DNA from: Mycobacteriaceae bacterium
Lineage (GTDB): Bacteria; Actinomycetota; Actinomycetes; Mycobacteriales; Mycobacteriaceae
Length of the DNA stretch: 64,000 nt
Direction: 5' to 3'
Assembly: GCA_019245755.1 (NCBI GenBank)
Contig: JAFARC010000040.1
Coordinates: 50,125-114,124, forward strand
Below, in pieces: positions 7,642-16,853 of the stretch. The notes below the pieces were generated by a model. That model searched no databases. It saw nothing but the letters and a program-made list of their open reading frames with translations, and was not told the DNA's origin. Each line of letters opens with the position of its first letter. Position 1 is the first letter of the stretch. The position numbers and the translations under genes were made by a program.

Positions 7642-8751
7642 TCACTGATGAATGCCGCGTAGCCGCTCGACGGCGGCGCGGCCAGGTCCGACGACGTCGG
7701 TCGCCGGCACGGTGTCGGGGTCGATCACCAGCGGAACGGGCTCTGCCCCGCAAGCGGGAGATGCCTCCACGCCTTCGGTGACCAACTCGGTGTCAGCCGA
7801 GATGCCGCGCTTAATCAGTGCCAGGGCCACCGGGCCGAGGTCGACATGGTCGACAACCGTGCCGAGCCGGCCGACAGTGCGGCCACCCGCAGTCACCGGC
7901 GACCCGGTGACCGGCCTTGTCCGCGAGCCGTCGAGGTGGGTCAACACCAGCATCCGCGGCGGCCGGCCCAGGTTGTGCACCCGCGCGACGGTCTCCTGGC
8001 CGCGGTAGCAGCCCTTGTCCAGGTGCACCGCCGTGCCGATCCAGCCAACCTCGTGGGGAATCGTGCGTTCGTCGGTGTCCACGCCGAGCCGCGGCCGAAG
8101 ACCCGCCACCCGGTGCGCTTCATAGGTCCACACGCCCGCCGGACGCACGCCCGCTTGCTGCAGTCGTTCGCGTAGGCCAGGCAGTTCGTTGTGGGGGATT
8201 ATCAAATCGAGCGCGACCGCCGGACCTTCGCGGTCGGCCGGCATACGCCTTAGGAATCCGTTGCCCGGAACCGGCTTGGCGGTCAGCGGTTCGGGTAGGG
8301 CGTCGACGCCCAGGGCATCGTGAACTCCGCGGTCGGCCAGCTTGGGCCCGAGCAGCGACAGCACGCCGTAGTCAGCGGCCTCGGGGGCGACGTCGGCCCA
8401 GAACACCATGCGCTTGAGGTAGGCCAGCAGCGGCTTGCCGCGCCACGGCTCGGTGTCGAGATAGCTGACACCGCCCAGCTCGGTCTGGACCCAGTGGTCC
8501 TCGACGCGGCCCTGCCCGTCGAGGCTGAGGTTTTGCACGGTGGCGCCATCGGGCAGCCCGGCGACCTGCTGAGACGAGATGTTGTGCAGCCAGGACAGCC
8601 GGTCGGCGCCGGTGAGCGTCAGCACCTTGCGATGGGAGCGGTCAACGAGGACCGCGTCGGTCAGCGCGGCTCGCTGTTCGCCGAACGGGTCGCCGTAATG
8701 CCACACCGCCCCGGCGTCGGGACTCGACTCGGGGGCGGGAACGGCGGACAC
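7642..8751 (-). CDS. YgfZ/CAF17-type folate-binding protein (Rv0811c-like)
   Basis: A 369-residue member of the GcvT/YgfZ family, proteins that bind tetrahydrofolate and help maintain certain Fe-S enzymes. The hallmark KGCYRGQE motif is present (HLDKGCYRGQETVAR), with its conserved cysteine, and the N-terminal half has the GcvT-like sequence DRLSWLHNISSQ. Length and position match M. tuberculosis Rv0811c. It is divergent from the aminodeoxychorismate lyase-like gene, also folate-related, with 41 bases between start codons, so both may share a control region. Confidence 0.85.
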   Translation of the reverse strand: MSAVPAPESSPDAGAVWHYGDPFGEQRAALTDAVLVDRSHRKVLTLTGADRLSWLHNISSQQVAGLPDGATVQNLSLDGQGRVEDHWVQTELGGVSYLDTEPWRGKPLLAYLKRMVFWADVAPEAADYGVLSLLGPKLADRGVHDALGVDALPEPLTAKPVPGNGFLRRMPADREGPAVALDLIIPHNELPGLRERLQQAGVRPAGVWTYEAHRVAGLRPRLGVDTDERTIPHEVGWIGTAVHLDKGCYRGQETVARVHNLGRPPRMLVLTHLDGSRTRPVTGSPVTAGGRTVGRLGTVVDHVDLGPVALALIKRGISADTELVTEGVEASPACGAEPVPLVIDPDTVPATDVVGPGRAAVERLRGIHQ

Positions 8752-8779
8752 GCTTCAACTCTACGGATTGGCGGCCGGT

Positions 8780-8785
8780 TACCCT
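8780..8785 (+). promoter_or_regulatory. -10 element of the pabC-like gene (leaderless)
   Basis: TACCCT is followed after exactly seven bases (TCTGCCC) by the ATG at 8793. No Shine-Dalgarno is present, so a leaderless transcript is likely. Confidence 0.45.
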
Positions 8786-8792
8786 TCTGCCC

Positions 8793-9644
8793 ATGTCCGT
8801 AGTGGTCACGCTCGATGGGGAATTCCACGATCCGGCCGCGCCGCTGCTGTTCGCCGACGACCTGGCGGCGGTGCGCGGCGACGGCATCTTCGAAACACTG
8901 TTGGCCCGCGACGGGCGGCCCTGCCTGCTCGACGCCCACCTGCAGCGGCTGGAACAGTCCGCCGAGATGATGGATCTGCCGGCGCCGGATCGGGAGGCGT
9001 GGCGGAGTGCTGCCTTCGCGGCGGCGTCCCGCTGGGCGAACTCGCGTGACGACGATGGGGTGATCCGGCTGGTGTACAGCCGAGGGCGGGAAAGCGGTGG
9101 TCCGCCGACCGCCTACATCACCGTCAACCCGCTGCCCGAGCGGGTCGCGGCGGTGCGCCGCGACGGGCTGGCGGCGTTGACGCTGGCTCGCGGGCTTTCT
9201 GCGGCTGCCGCGCAGGCGCCGTGGCTGCTCGCCGGCGCCAAGACGCTGTCGTATGCGGTCAACATGGCCGCGCTGCGCTACGCCGCCCACCGTGGCGCTG
9301 GCGATGTGATCTTCGTCAGCGCCGACGGCTATGTGCTCGAGGGGCCGCGGTCGACGGTAGTGATCGTCAACGACGGCGTGTTCGTAACCCCGCCGCCGTC
9401 GCTGCCGATTCTGCACGGCACCACCCAACAGGCGGTGTTCACCGTAGCTGCGGGCAAGGGCTACCGCTGCGAGTACCAGCCGCTGCGAGAAGTCGACCTG
9501 CTTGGCGCGCAAGGCATCTGGTTGGTGTCGAGCATCACACTTGCGGCGCGGGTGCACACGCTAAACGGCCGGGCGCTGCCGGACTGCCCGCTGGGGACCG
9601 AGTTCAGCGAGCTGGTCGACCTCGCCATCGTCAGTGACCGCTGA
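8793..9644 (+). CDS. pabC: Aminodeoxychorismate lyase / class IV aminotransferase (Rv0812-like)
   Basis: A fold-type IV PLP enzyme of 283 residues. The catalytic lysine is in LLAGAKTLSYAVNMAAL, and the PLP-phosphate region is in VFVTPPPSLPILHGTTQQAVF. The N-terminus (DDLAAVRGDGIFETL) is typical of the family. Mycobacterial Rv0812 is regarded as the lyase that makes p-aminobenzoate from aminodeoxychorismate for folate synthesis; a D-amino-acid or branched-chain aminotransferase role cannot be excluded by sequence alone. Divergent from the YgfZ-like folate protein. Confidence 0.85.
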   Translation: MSVVVTLDGEFHDPAAPLLFADDLAAVRGDGIFETLLARDGRPCLLDAHLQRLEQSAEMMDLPAPDREAWRSAAFAAASRWANSRDDDGVIRLVYSRGRESGGPPTAYITVNPLPERVAAVRRDGLAALTLARGLSAAAAQAPWLLAGAKTLSYAVNMAALRYAAHRGAGDVIFVSADGYVLEGPRSTVVIVNDGVFVTPPPSLPILHGTTQQAVFTVAAGKGYRCEYQPLREVDLLGAQGIWLVSSITLAARVHTLNGRALPDCPLGTEFSELVDLAIVSDR

Positions 9645-9713
9645 ATACGGTTGTCGCGACGTCGCCGCGCGGGTACGGTCGCCGGTACACGAGGAAGGAG
9701 GTGGTCCGAGAAT

Positions 9714-9752
9714 TTGATTGACTTATGGACACGTGAGGTGACTGCCGGCTAG
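9714..9752 (+). CDS. Possible 12-residue peptide with an extreme Shine-Dalgarno
   Basis: GAGGAAGGAGGTGGTCC at 9691-9707 is almost a full complement of the 16S rRNA 3' end (AGAAAGGAGGTGATCC). Seven bases later a TTG opens a 12-codon frame reading (M)IDLWTREVTAG and ending TAG. A ribosome site this strong before such a short frame in an otherwise non-coding gap is unlikely to be chance. It follows pabC by 69 bases. It may be a real micro-peptide, a leader, or a ribosome-binding regulatory element. I do not recognise a named family. Confidence 0.4.
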   Translation: MIDLWTREVTAG

Positions 9753-9806
9753 CAGCCCGCGGCGGAATTGACCGCGCAGGCGCTGGCTAATTCCCCGCAG
9801 TCACCC

Positions 9807-9858
9807 GGCCCCCGAGCCCCTCGGCCCGTCCAGCCAGGAACACAACGGCTCGGGGGCC
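9807..9858. terminator. Strong hairpin between convergent genes
   Basis: GGCCCCCGAGCC (9807-9818) and GGCTCGGGGGCC (9847-9858) are perfect 12-bp inverted arms around a 28-base loop. It lies between the pabC/micro-ORF side and the convergent nitrobindin gene ending at 9898. It can serve as a two-way terminator, although it lacks T-runs. Confidence 0.55.
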
Positions 9859-9897
9859 GCTCCATATCCGGGGGCTGCGGTGCCCAGCTGGCGAGGG

Positions 9898-10566
9898 TCA
9901 CCCGGCGTAGCGGGAGAGCCGCGCCGAGAGGTGCGGCACCAGGCCGCCGTCGGCATCGACGCGTTCCTCGACATAGGCAAGGTCGCCGCCCTCAACGATC
10001 CCGTACAGCCGCTTGGCGCCGCCGACCAGCACGCCGGAGCGGCTGCGGGCCAGCGCGTCGGTGACCAGCTCCCACGACGACTGGGTGCGGGGCCGGCCGT
10101 AGAACAGCTCGACGTAGCCCGCGGAATTGGCGAGCAGCAGCTCGATCGCATGCGTCTCGCCGGGATCGGCGGGATCGTCGACGAAGCGCCAGAAGCCGGT
10201 CTCGCGCAGCGTCGGCTCGGCGTACTCGCCGCGCTCGGTGAGCCGCCAAGACCGCGACTCCCAATTCAGGTAATCGCGCCCGTCGTGCGAGACGATGATC
10301 TGCTGGCCGAACCGGTAGTCGCCGGTCGGCCCCCGGCCTTCGCCCTCGCCGCGCCAGACCCCGACGAGGGGCAGCAGCGCCAGCAGCGCGTCGTGCAGGT
10401 TCGCGCCCTCACGGAGGTTGGCGGTATCGGCGGGCAGGGGCAGGTCATCGAAGACCGGAATGTTACGGCCAGCCGTGGTCTTGGCGCGTTCGGCTGCCGC
10501 AGCCACCGCCCGGTCGCCGGATCCGGGTTTGGGGTCGGGAGATGCTTTGCGGTCGGGAGAACTCAC
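9898..10566 (-). CDS. Nitrobindin-like heme protein (Rv0813c-like)
   Basis: A 222-residue protein with the beta-barrel nitrobindin/THAP4 signature: GVWRGEGEG near residue 75, [10 protein letters not shown] in the barrel, and a C-terminal [12 protein letters not shown] carrying the histidine expected to bind heme iron. M. tuberculosis Rv0813c has this fold; the family binds heme and is linked to NO or peroxynitrite chemistry. The start is taken as GTG 10566 because it overlaps the stop of the upstream small gene in a GTGA (translational coupling) and the protein then begins SSPDRKASP as in orthologues; a longer in-frame start would cover that small gene. Confidence 0.85.
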   Translation of the reverse strand: MSSPDRKASPDPKPGSGDRAVAAAAERAKTTAGRNIPVFDDLPLPADTANLREGANLHDALLALLPLVGVWRGEGEGRGPTGDYRFGQQIIVSHDGRDYLNWESRSWRLTERGEYAEPTLRETGFWRFVDDPADPGETHAIELLLANSAGYVELFYGRPRTQSSWELVTDALARSRSGVLVGGAKRLYGIVEGGDLAYVEERVDADGGLVPHLSARLSRYAG

Positions 10567-10661
10567 GAGTCGTCGGATATGAGCCGGTACACCGTGTACA
10601 GCGCGAACCAGGTGATCACGACGACGCACCCGACCAGCAAGACCTCGAAGAACAGGACCAC
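10563..10661 (-). CDS. Small single-pass membrane protein, coupled to nitrobindin
   Basis: A 32-codon gene starting GTG at 10661 and ending TGA at 10563, four bases overlapping the nitrobindin GTG (GTGA). The product is one hydrophobic helix ([19 protein letters not shown]) followed by [19 protein letters not shown] stands exactly seven bases before the GTG, so the transcript is probably leaderless. Codon use, tight coupling and the promoter together support a real gene. It may anchor or assist the heme protein at the membrane; that is inference. Confidence 0.6.
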   Translation of the reverse strand: MVLFFEVLLVGCVVVITWFALYTVYRLISDDS

Positions 10662-10696
10662 GGGATCGAGTCTAGTCGGCGGCTATCCGCCTGTTC

Positions 10697-10999
10697 TCAG
10701 GCGACCTTGACGTCGACCTCGTGAATCCCGGCGCCGCGGGGCACGACCACGGCGTCGCCGCTGCCGATCGCAGACAGCGCACGCACCGTCCACGAACCCG
10801 GTGCCGCGAAGAACCGGAAATCACCGGTCGCCGACGCCACCACCTCGGCGGTGAACTCGTCGGACGCATCGAGCAGACGCACGAATGCGCCGCCCACCGG
10901 CTGCCCTGAGCCGTCGACGACCCGGCCGGTGATCACCGTCTCCTTCTCGACGTCGACACTGGCCGGCAGCGTCTGTCCTTGCTCGGGTGCAGAGCACAT
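10697..10999 (-). CDS. sseC2: SseC-type DUF1416 protein (Rv0814c-like)
   Basis: Exactly 100 residues, as in mycobacterial SseC. It begins MCSAPEQGQTLPASVDVE and holds a carboxypeptidase-regulatory-like beta-sandwich (DUF1416): VITGRVVDGSGQPVGGAFVRLLD, then FRFFAAPGSWTVRAL. It always follows cysA in actinobacteria and is thought to take part in thiosulfate/sulfur transfer, though no reaction is proven. It starts two bases after the cysA stop, so the two are one transcription unit under the cysteine leader described at 12390. Confidence 0.9.
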   Translation of the reverse strand: MCSAPEQGQTLPASVDVEKETVITGRVVDGSGQPVGGAFVRLLDASDEFTAEVVASATGDFRFFAAPGSWTVRALSAIGSGDAVVVPRGAGIHEVDVKVA

Positions 11000-11001
11000 A
11001 T

Positions 11002-11835
11002 TCAGCTTCCCAACTCAATCGGGGCCCCCACGAGAGAGCCGTATTCGGTCCAACTTCCGTCGTAGTTCTTGACGTTCTCGTGCCCGAGGAGCTCGCGAAG
11101 CACGAACCAGGTGTGCGATGAACGCTCGCCGATGCGGCAGTAGGCGATCGTCTCTTTTGCGCCATCCAGCCCGGCGTCGGCGTACAAGCTGGCCAGGTCC
11201 TCATCGGATTTGAACGTGCCGTCCTCGTTGGCCGCCTTGCTCCACGGCACGTTGATCGCCCCGGGGATGTGCCCGGGCCGCTGGCTCTGTTCCTGCGGCA
11301 GGTGGGCGGGGGCGAGGATCTTGCCGGAGAACTCGTCCGGGGAGCGTACGTCGACGAGGTTCTTGGCGCCGATCGCGGCGAGCACCTCGTCGCGGAACGA
11401 CCGGATGGAGTTGTCGGGCTGCTTGGCGGTGTAACTGGTCGACGGCCGATTCACCTCGTCGGTGGACAGCGGGCGCCCGTCGAGTTCCCATTTCTTGCGG
11501 CCGCCGTCGAGCAGTTTGACCTTGTCGTGCCCGTACAGCTTGAAGTACCAGTACGCGTACGCGGCGAACCAGTTGTTGTTGCCGCCGTAGAGGATCACGG
11601 TGTCGTCGTCGGAGATGCCGCGGTCGGACAGCAGCTTGGAGAATTGTTCGGCGTCAACGAAATCGCGCTTGACCGGATCCTGAAGATCCTTGCGCCAGTC
11701 CAGCTTGACCGCACCGGCGAGGTGCCCGTTGTCATATGCGCTGGTGTCCTCGTCCACCTCGACGAAAACGGTGTTGGGTGCATCGAGATTGCTCTCTGCC
11801 CAGTCGGCTGTGACCAAGACGTCGGAGCGAGCCAT
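11002..11835 (-). CDS. cysA2: Thiosulfate sulfurtransferase CysA2
   Basis: A 277-residue tandem-rhodanese protein, the same length as mycobacterial CysA2/CysA3. It transfers the sulfane sulfur of thiosulfate to an acceptor such as cyanide or a thiol. The C-terminal rhodanese domain carries the active-site loop YCRIGERSSHTW with the persulfide-forming cysteine; the N-terminal domain (VEVDEDTSAYDNGHLAGAVKLDW) is the inactive structural copy. ATG 11835 is preceded by GAAAGGAC; the reading frame stays open upstream through the DUF4395 gene, but that stretch is not CysA. Cotranscribed with sseC2. Confidence 0.95.
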   Translation of the reverse strand: MARSDVLVTADWAESNLDAPNTVFVEVDEDTSAYDNGHLAGAVKLDWRKDLQDPVKRDFVDAEQFSKLLSDRGISDDDTVILYGGNNNWFAAYAYWYFKLYGHDKVKLLDGGRKKWELDGRPLSTDEVNRPSTSYTAKQPDNSIRSFRDEVLAAIGAKNLVDVRSPDEFSGKILAPAHLPQEQSQRPGHIPGAINVPWSKAANEDGTFKSDEDLASLYADAGLDGAKETIAYCRIGERSSHTWFVLRELLGHENVKNYDGSWTEYGSLVGAPIELGS

Positions 11836-11864
11836 GAATGTCCTTTCGATCGCGTGGTTTGGGG

Positions 11865-12323
11865 TCAGGTAGCCGACACCGGTGTCCGACGGAACCGGGC
11901 GACGAGCGGGTAGAGCCGGCATCCCAGGCAGATGCCGAACGCTGCGTTGAGGAACGCCGCGACCAGCGCGAAAGCGGTCGCGACGTCGCCGAGGAGGGTG
12001 AGTCCCGTCGTGAAACCGATTACCCCGACGACGGCAAAGATCAACCCGACGAGTTGGGCGAACTTCAGCGGCGGCACCGGCTCGCGCTCGGTGACTGGTC
12101 CCAGGCGGGGAGCGACCAGCGCGGCGTAGAACCGGCCGTACGGGCTGCGCCGCGGGCCGCGCAGCGCGCTGATCGCGAACACCATCGCCTGGAGCCCGAG
12201 CAAGACCGCCGCCGCCGGCGCGCTGAAGCCGGCGAGGACGAGCGTGAACACCAGCACCGCGCTGGTGAGCCAGGCGGCGAAGCGGGGACCGCGCACGTCG
12301 ACCTGTTCGGTATGGGTCGGCAT
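11865..12323 (-). CDS. DUF4395 integral membrane protein
   Basis: A 152-residue protein with four predicted helices, beginning MPTHTEQVDVRGPRFAAW. It is a DUF4395 member, often found beside cysA and thioredoxin genes in actinobacteria. A CLGC pair near the C-terminus (FGICLGCRLYPL) is a plausible redox or metal site. It is the first full gene after the cysteine-rich leader and lies 29 bases before cysA2, so it belongs to the cysteine-controlled operon. A role in moving or sensing sulfur species is inference only. Confidence 0.8.
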   Translation of the reverse strand: MPTHTEQVDVRGPRFAAWLTSAVLVFTLVLAGFSAPAAAVLLGLQAMVFAISALRGPRRSPYGRFYAALVAPRLGPVTEREPVPPLKFAQLVGLIFAVVGVIGFTTGLTLLGDVATAFALVAAFLNAAFGICLGCRLYPLVARFRRTPVSAT

Positions 12324-12370
12324 CCGGATACTCCTGTGCTGACAGAGCTGGCAAGGGACAGGCCAGGGCG

Positions 12371-12397
12371 GCCGCTGACGAGCGCTAGCTCAGCGGC
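12371..12397 (-). promoter_or_regulatory. Hairpin over the stop codon of the cysteine leader
   Basis: GCCGCTGA (12371-12378) and TCAGCGGC (12390-12397) pair perfectly across an 11-base loop. The arm contains the TGA and final codons of the leader peptide, so a ribosome stalled on the Cys codons would open it. This is the geometry expected for translational attenuation of the downstream DUF4395-cysA2-sseC2 genes. Confidence 0.5.
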
Positions 12398-12479
12398 AAC
12401 AGCGACAGCAACAACCCGCAACGCGGCACAGGTCTACTGCGCGGCGCTTGGTGAGCATCGGCTCCAGGCGGGCGGACAC
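12390..12479 (-). CDS. Cysteine-rich leader peptide (attenuator uORF)
   Basis: A 29-residue frame from GTG 12479 to TGA 12390. It ends CRVAGCCCRCCR: a run of Cys/Arg codons just before the stop. TAAGCT stands seven bases upstream of the GTG, the textbook leaderless arrangement. An internal ATG at 12458 could also be used. Mycobacteria are known to have leaderless cysteine-rich small ORFs before the cysA2-sseC2 operon and two other sulfur operons that attenuate translation according to cysteine supply (Canestrari and colleagues, 2020). This one matches in place, order and C-terminal Cys cluster. Confidence 0.8.
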   Translation of the reverse strand: MSARLEPMLTKRRAVDLCRVAGCCCRCCR

Positions 12480-12486
12480 GTCGGCC

Positions 12487-12492
12487 AGCTTA
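12487..12492 (-). promoter_or_regulatory. -10 element of the cysteine operon
   Basis: TAAGCT on the minus strand, seven bases before the leader GTG at 12479. It probably drives leader, DUF4395, cysA2 and sseC2. It lies only 17 bases past the stop of the thioredoxin gene. Confidence 0.55.
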
Positions 12493-12508
12493 CCTAATCG
12501 GGGTGTGG

Positions 12509-12931
12509 TCAAGCCAACAGCGGTTGCAACGCCGCCCGCAGGTCAGCGGCCCGTGGCACGCCGGCGCTGCGGTAACGCTGGCGTCCGTCGGCGTCGAAGA
12601 CGAACGTCGTGGGCAGCGACAACACCGAAAGTCGGCGCGCCGCCGCCGGATTCGCATCCATGTCGATCTCGACGTGAGCCACCCCGGACAGTTCGTGGCA
12701 GACCTGATTGACCACCCTGCGCACCGCGGCACACGGTCCGCACCACACCGCGCTGACGTGCACGACCGTCGGGCCGGTCCGGGACAACCCGAGATCGGTG
12801 GTGTCGCACTCGGTGGGTGCGGTGATCTCGCGCACACTGCCCGAACGGCGGGTGAGCACTACGCCGATCAAGGTCGCCCCGACCAGGGCCGCCGTGACCA
12901 CGGCGATCGCAACGAGCAATGACGTGGTCAT
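12509..12931 (-). CDS. thiX: Membrane-anchored thioredoxin (Rv0816c, ThiX-like)
   Basis: A 140-residue protein, the same length as M. tuberculosis ThiX. An N-terminal hydrophobic anchor (SLLVAIAVVTAALVGATLIG) is followed by a thioredoxin fold with the active site SAVWCGPCAAVRR and the cis-proline loop LSLPTTFVF. It probably reduces disulfides at the outer face of the membrane. Its ATG overlaps the lmeA stop (ATGA), so the two are translated together. Confidence 0.9.
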   Translation of the reverse strand: MTTSLLVAIAVVTAALVGATLIGVVLTRRSGSVREITAPTECDTTDLGLSRTGPTVVHVSAVWCGPCAAVRRVVNQVCHELSGVAHVEIDMDANPAAARRLSVLSLPTTFVFDADGRQRYRSAGVPRAADLRAALQPLLA

Positions 12932-13743
12932 GACTGTCTGAACTGATCGAGGGCCACGGTTACTCCCTGGGCGATGCCCTCGATGATCACGTCCGAGCCA
13001 CGGGCGCCTTCATGGGTGGGCGCGACGCCGAAGGGCAGCCGCTGGCCGGGCAGGGCGGTGGTGAACGCGGCCAGCACCGCGTCCATCTTGTCGGCCGGCA
13101 CCTGCTGGTCGGCGGTGCCCGCGGCGGTCGTCACGCCGGTCGCGGTGAACACCAACGAGGAGTTGTCCGGACCAGCGGTGGACAGGTCCACCAAGACGCT
13201 GACCCGTTTGTGGAAGTCGGCCGATTTCGGCGTGCCGGTGAACACCAGCCCGGTGCTGCTGGATATGCCGGACTCGGTGGTGCCGCCGGTGGCGTCGTTG
13301 GTCTGGTTGGACGGGGCCTCGACCATCAGGTCGTTGATGCCCATAAACCGGCCCAGATGGGTGGAATCGATGATGATGCGGCTTTCGACCTTGCCCACCT
13401 GCGCCGGGGCAGCCGGACGGAAGAGCCACGACGCGTGGGTCAGATCGACCGAGTGCAGCGTGGCCTCCAGCGACGCCTGGCCCACGCGAGCATGTTCGAC
13501 TCCGTTGGCTCTGAACTCGACCTGGTTGTAGCGATGCGTGAGCGCCTGCTGGATGAACGGAAATCCGATGATGCCCACCCAGGGGTCGAACGACAGACCG
13601 GCTTCGCTGCGCACCGTGCGCGCCACGTGGTATTCGGCATAGATCGCCGCCCCGAAATCCACGCCAACCGCCGCAGCGGCAAGTGCGACGACGGTCACAA
13701 TCACGGTGATCAGCACTGCGCGCACCCGCACATTCTGGCTCAC
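12928..13743 (-). CDS. lmeA: LmeA-type DUF2993 protein (Rv0817c-like)
   Basis: A secreted or membrane-anchored DUF2993 protein, about 271 residues from GTG 13743. The N-terminus has a hydrophobic segment (AVLITVIVTVVALAAAAVG) and the rest is a lipid-binding-type fold with FDPWVGIIGFPFIQQAL and GLVFTGTPKSADFHKRVSV. The M. smegmatis/M. tuberculosis orthologue LmeA acts in the periplasm and is needed for full mannan elongation of lipomannan and lipoarabinomannan. The frame is open to 13827, which would overlap the divergent regulator; GTG 13743 gives the expected length. Confidence 0.85.
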   Translation of the reverse strand: MSQNVRVRAVLITVIVTVVALAAAAVGVDFGAAIYAEYHVARTVRSEAGLSFDPWVGIIGFPFIQQALTHRYNQVEFRANGVEHARVGQASLEATLHSVDLTHASWLFRPAAPAQVGKVESRIIIDSTHLGRFMGINDLMVEAPSNQTNDATGGTTESGISSSTGLVFTGTPKSADFHKRVSVLVDLSTAGPDNSSLVFTATGVTTAAGTADQQVPADKMDAVLAAFTTALPGQRLPFGVAPTHEGARGSDVIIEGIAQGVTVALDQFRQS

Positions 13744-13875
13744 AGCGGGTGCCGTGGCGCCCCACGGACGACTAATTCCCAGGTAGCGCGGTATCGTTAG
13801 AGGACCGTAGCCCGGTTGCGGGCTCACCTCGGCCGTACGTCGCGATGTCGTACCCCCCGCGCGTTGGAGGGTTTG

Positions 13876-15542
<1,667 letters not shown>

Positions 15543-15550
15543 GTTAGCTG

Positions 15551-15568
15551 GTTCATCTTCCGTTCATC
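15551..15568 (+). promoter_or_regulatory. Pho box (RegX3-type) of the pst operon
   Basis: GTTCATC occurs at 15551-15557 and again at 15562-15568, an 11-base direct repeat as in mycobacterial RegX3 sites. It lies 143 bases before pstS and just after mshD. Phosphate starvation would switch the operon on through SenX3-RegX3. Confidence 0.65.
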
Positions 15569-15710
15569 TTGGCGGGGTAGGCAATTCACAGTCGACACCT
15601 AGGTTCAGTGGCCGAGCAGCGATCTGCTCCGCGGAACTGTCGTTCCGTGGCTCGGCCTCGACCGGTGGCGACGCGGCTGCAGTCGTCACCCTGACTGTTG
15701 AAGGAGCTAC

Positions 15711-16841
15711 GTGAAGCTCAACCGACCTGGTGCTGCGCTGAGCCTGCTGGCCGCGAGCGCCCTGGTGATATCGGCGTGCGGCAGTAACAACAACAGCAAC
15801 ACCTCCTCATCAGGAACCAGCGGGACGTCCGGTGCGGCGGCGTCGCAGGTGAACTGCGGCGGCAAGAAAACACTGAAGGCCAGCGGCTCGACCGCGCAGG
15901 CGAACGCGATGACCCGGTTCGTGAACGCGTTCGAGCAGGCGTGTTCGGGTCAGACGCTGAACTACACCGCCAACGGCTCCGGCGCCGGTGTCAGCGAATT
16001 CACAGGCAATCAGACCGATTTCGGTGGATCGGACTCACCGTTGAACCAGGCCAAGGGTGAGTACGACGCGGCGCAGAAGAGGTGCGGCTCCCCGGCGTGG
16101 AACCTGCCGACGGTGTTCGGCCCGATCGCGATCACCTACAACGTCAAGGGCGTGAGCTCGCTGAACCTGGACGGCCCGTCGGCGGCGAAGATCTTCAACG
16201 GGGCGATCACGAGCTGGGATGACCCCGCGGTGAAGGCGCTCAACCCGAACACGGATCTGCCAGCGGAACCCATTCACGTCGTCTTCCGTAGCGACCAGTC
16301 CGGGACCACCGACAATTTCCAGCAGTACCTCAACGTCGCCTCCGACGGCGCGTGGGGCAAGGGCGCCGGCAAGACGTTCAACGGCGGTGTCGGCGAGGGT
16401 GCCAAGGGTAACGACGGCACGTCGGCCGCGATCAAGAACACCGACGGATCGATCACCTACAACGAGTGGTCGTTCGCACAGGCGCAGAAGCTGAACATGG
16501 CCAACATCGTCACCCCGGCGGGTGCCGACCCCGTCTCGATCAGTGCCGACACCGTCGGCAAGACGATCGCGGGCGCCACCGTCAAGGGCCAGGGCAACGA
16601 CCTGGTGCTCGACACCTCGTCGTTCTACAAGCCGACCCAGCCCGGCGCCTACCCGATCGTGCTCGCGACCTACGAGATCGTCTGCTCGAAGTACCCCGAC
16701 GCGCAGACCGGCCAGGCCGTGAAGGCGTTCCTGCAGAGCGCGATCGGCCCCGGCCAAAACGGTTTGGCGGACAATGGCTACATCCCGATCCCTGACGCAT
16801 TCAAGCCCAAACTGTCCACTGCGGTGAACGCCATCGCGTGA
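15711..16841 (+). CDS. pstS: Phosphate-binding lipoprotein PstS
   Basis: The 376-residue extracytoplasmic receptor of the phosphate ABC transporter. A lipobox ends the signal peptide (ALVISAC, lipidated Cys23), then a Ser/Asn/Gly linker of about 35 residues. The PstS fold has the phosphate-contacting loops [24 protein letters not shown] and [16 protein letters not shown] 15711 follows AAGGAG. First gene of pstS-pstC-pstA-phoT under the Pho box. Confidence 0.95.
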   Translation: MKLNRPGAALSLLAASALVISACGSNNNSNTSSSGTSGTSGAAASQVNCGGKKTLKASGSTAQANAMTRFVNAFEQACSGQTLNYTANGSGAGVSEFTGNQTDFGGSDSPLNQAKGEYDAAQKRCGSPAWNLPTVFGPIAITYNVKGVSSLNLDGPSAAKIFNGAITSWDDPAVKALNPNTDLPAEPIHVVFRSDQSGTTDNFQQYLNVASDGAWGKGAGKTFNGGVGEGAKGNDGTSAAIKNTDGSITYNEWSFAQAQKLNMANIVTPAGADPVSISADTVGKTIAGATVKGQGNDLVLDTSSFYKPTQPGAYPIVLATYEIVCSKYPDAQTGQAVKAFLQSAIGPGQNGLADNGYIPIPDAFKPKLSTAVNAIA

Positions 16842-16853
16842 TTCGAGGTCATC

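Noticed and set aside
8661..9557. A 298-codon minus-strand frame across pabC
   Set aside because: Opposite-strand shadow of pabC with His/Arg-rich, non-protein-like composition.
11836..12354. Upstream continuation of the cysA2 frame
   Set aside because: It is the shifted DUF4395 gene and the leader; CysA proteins begin at MARSDVLV, which has its own ribosome site.
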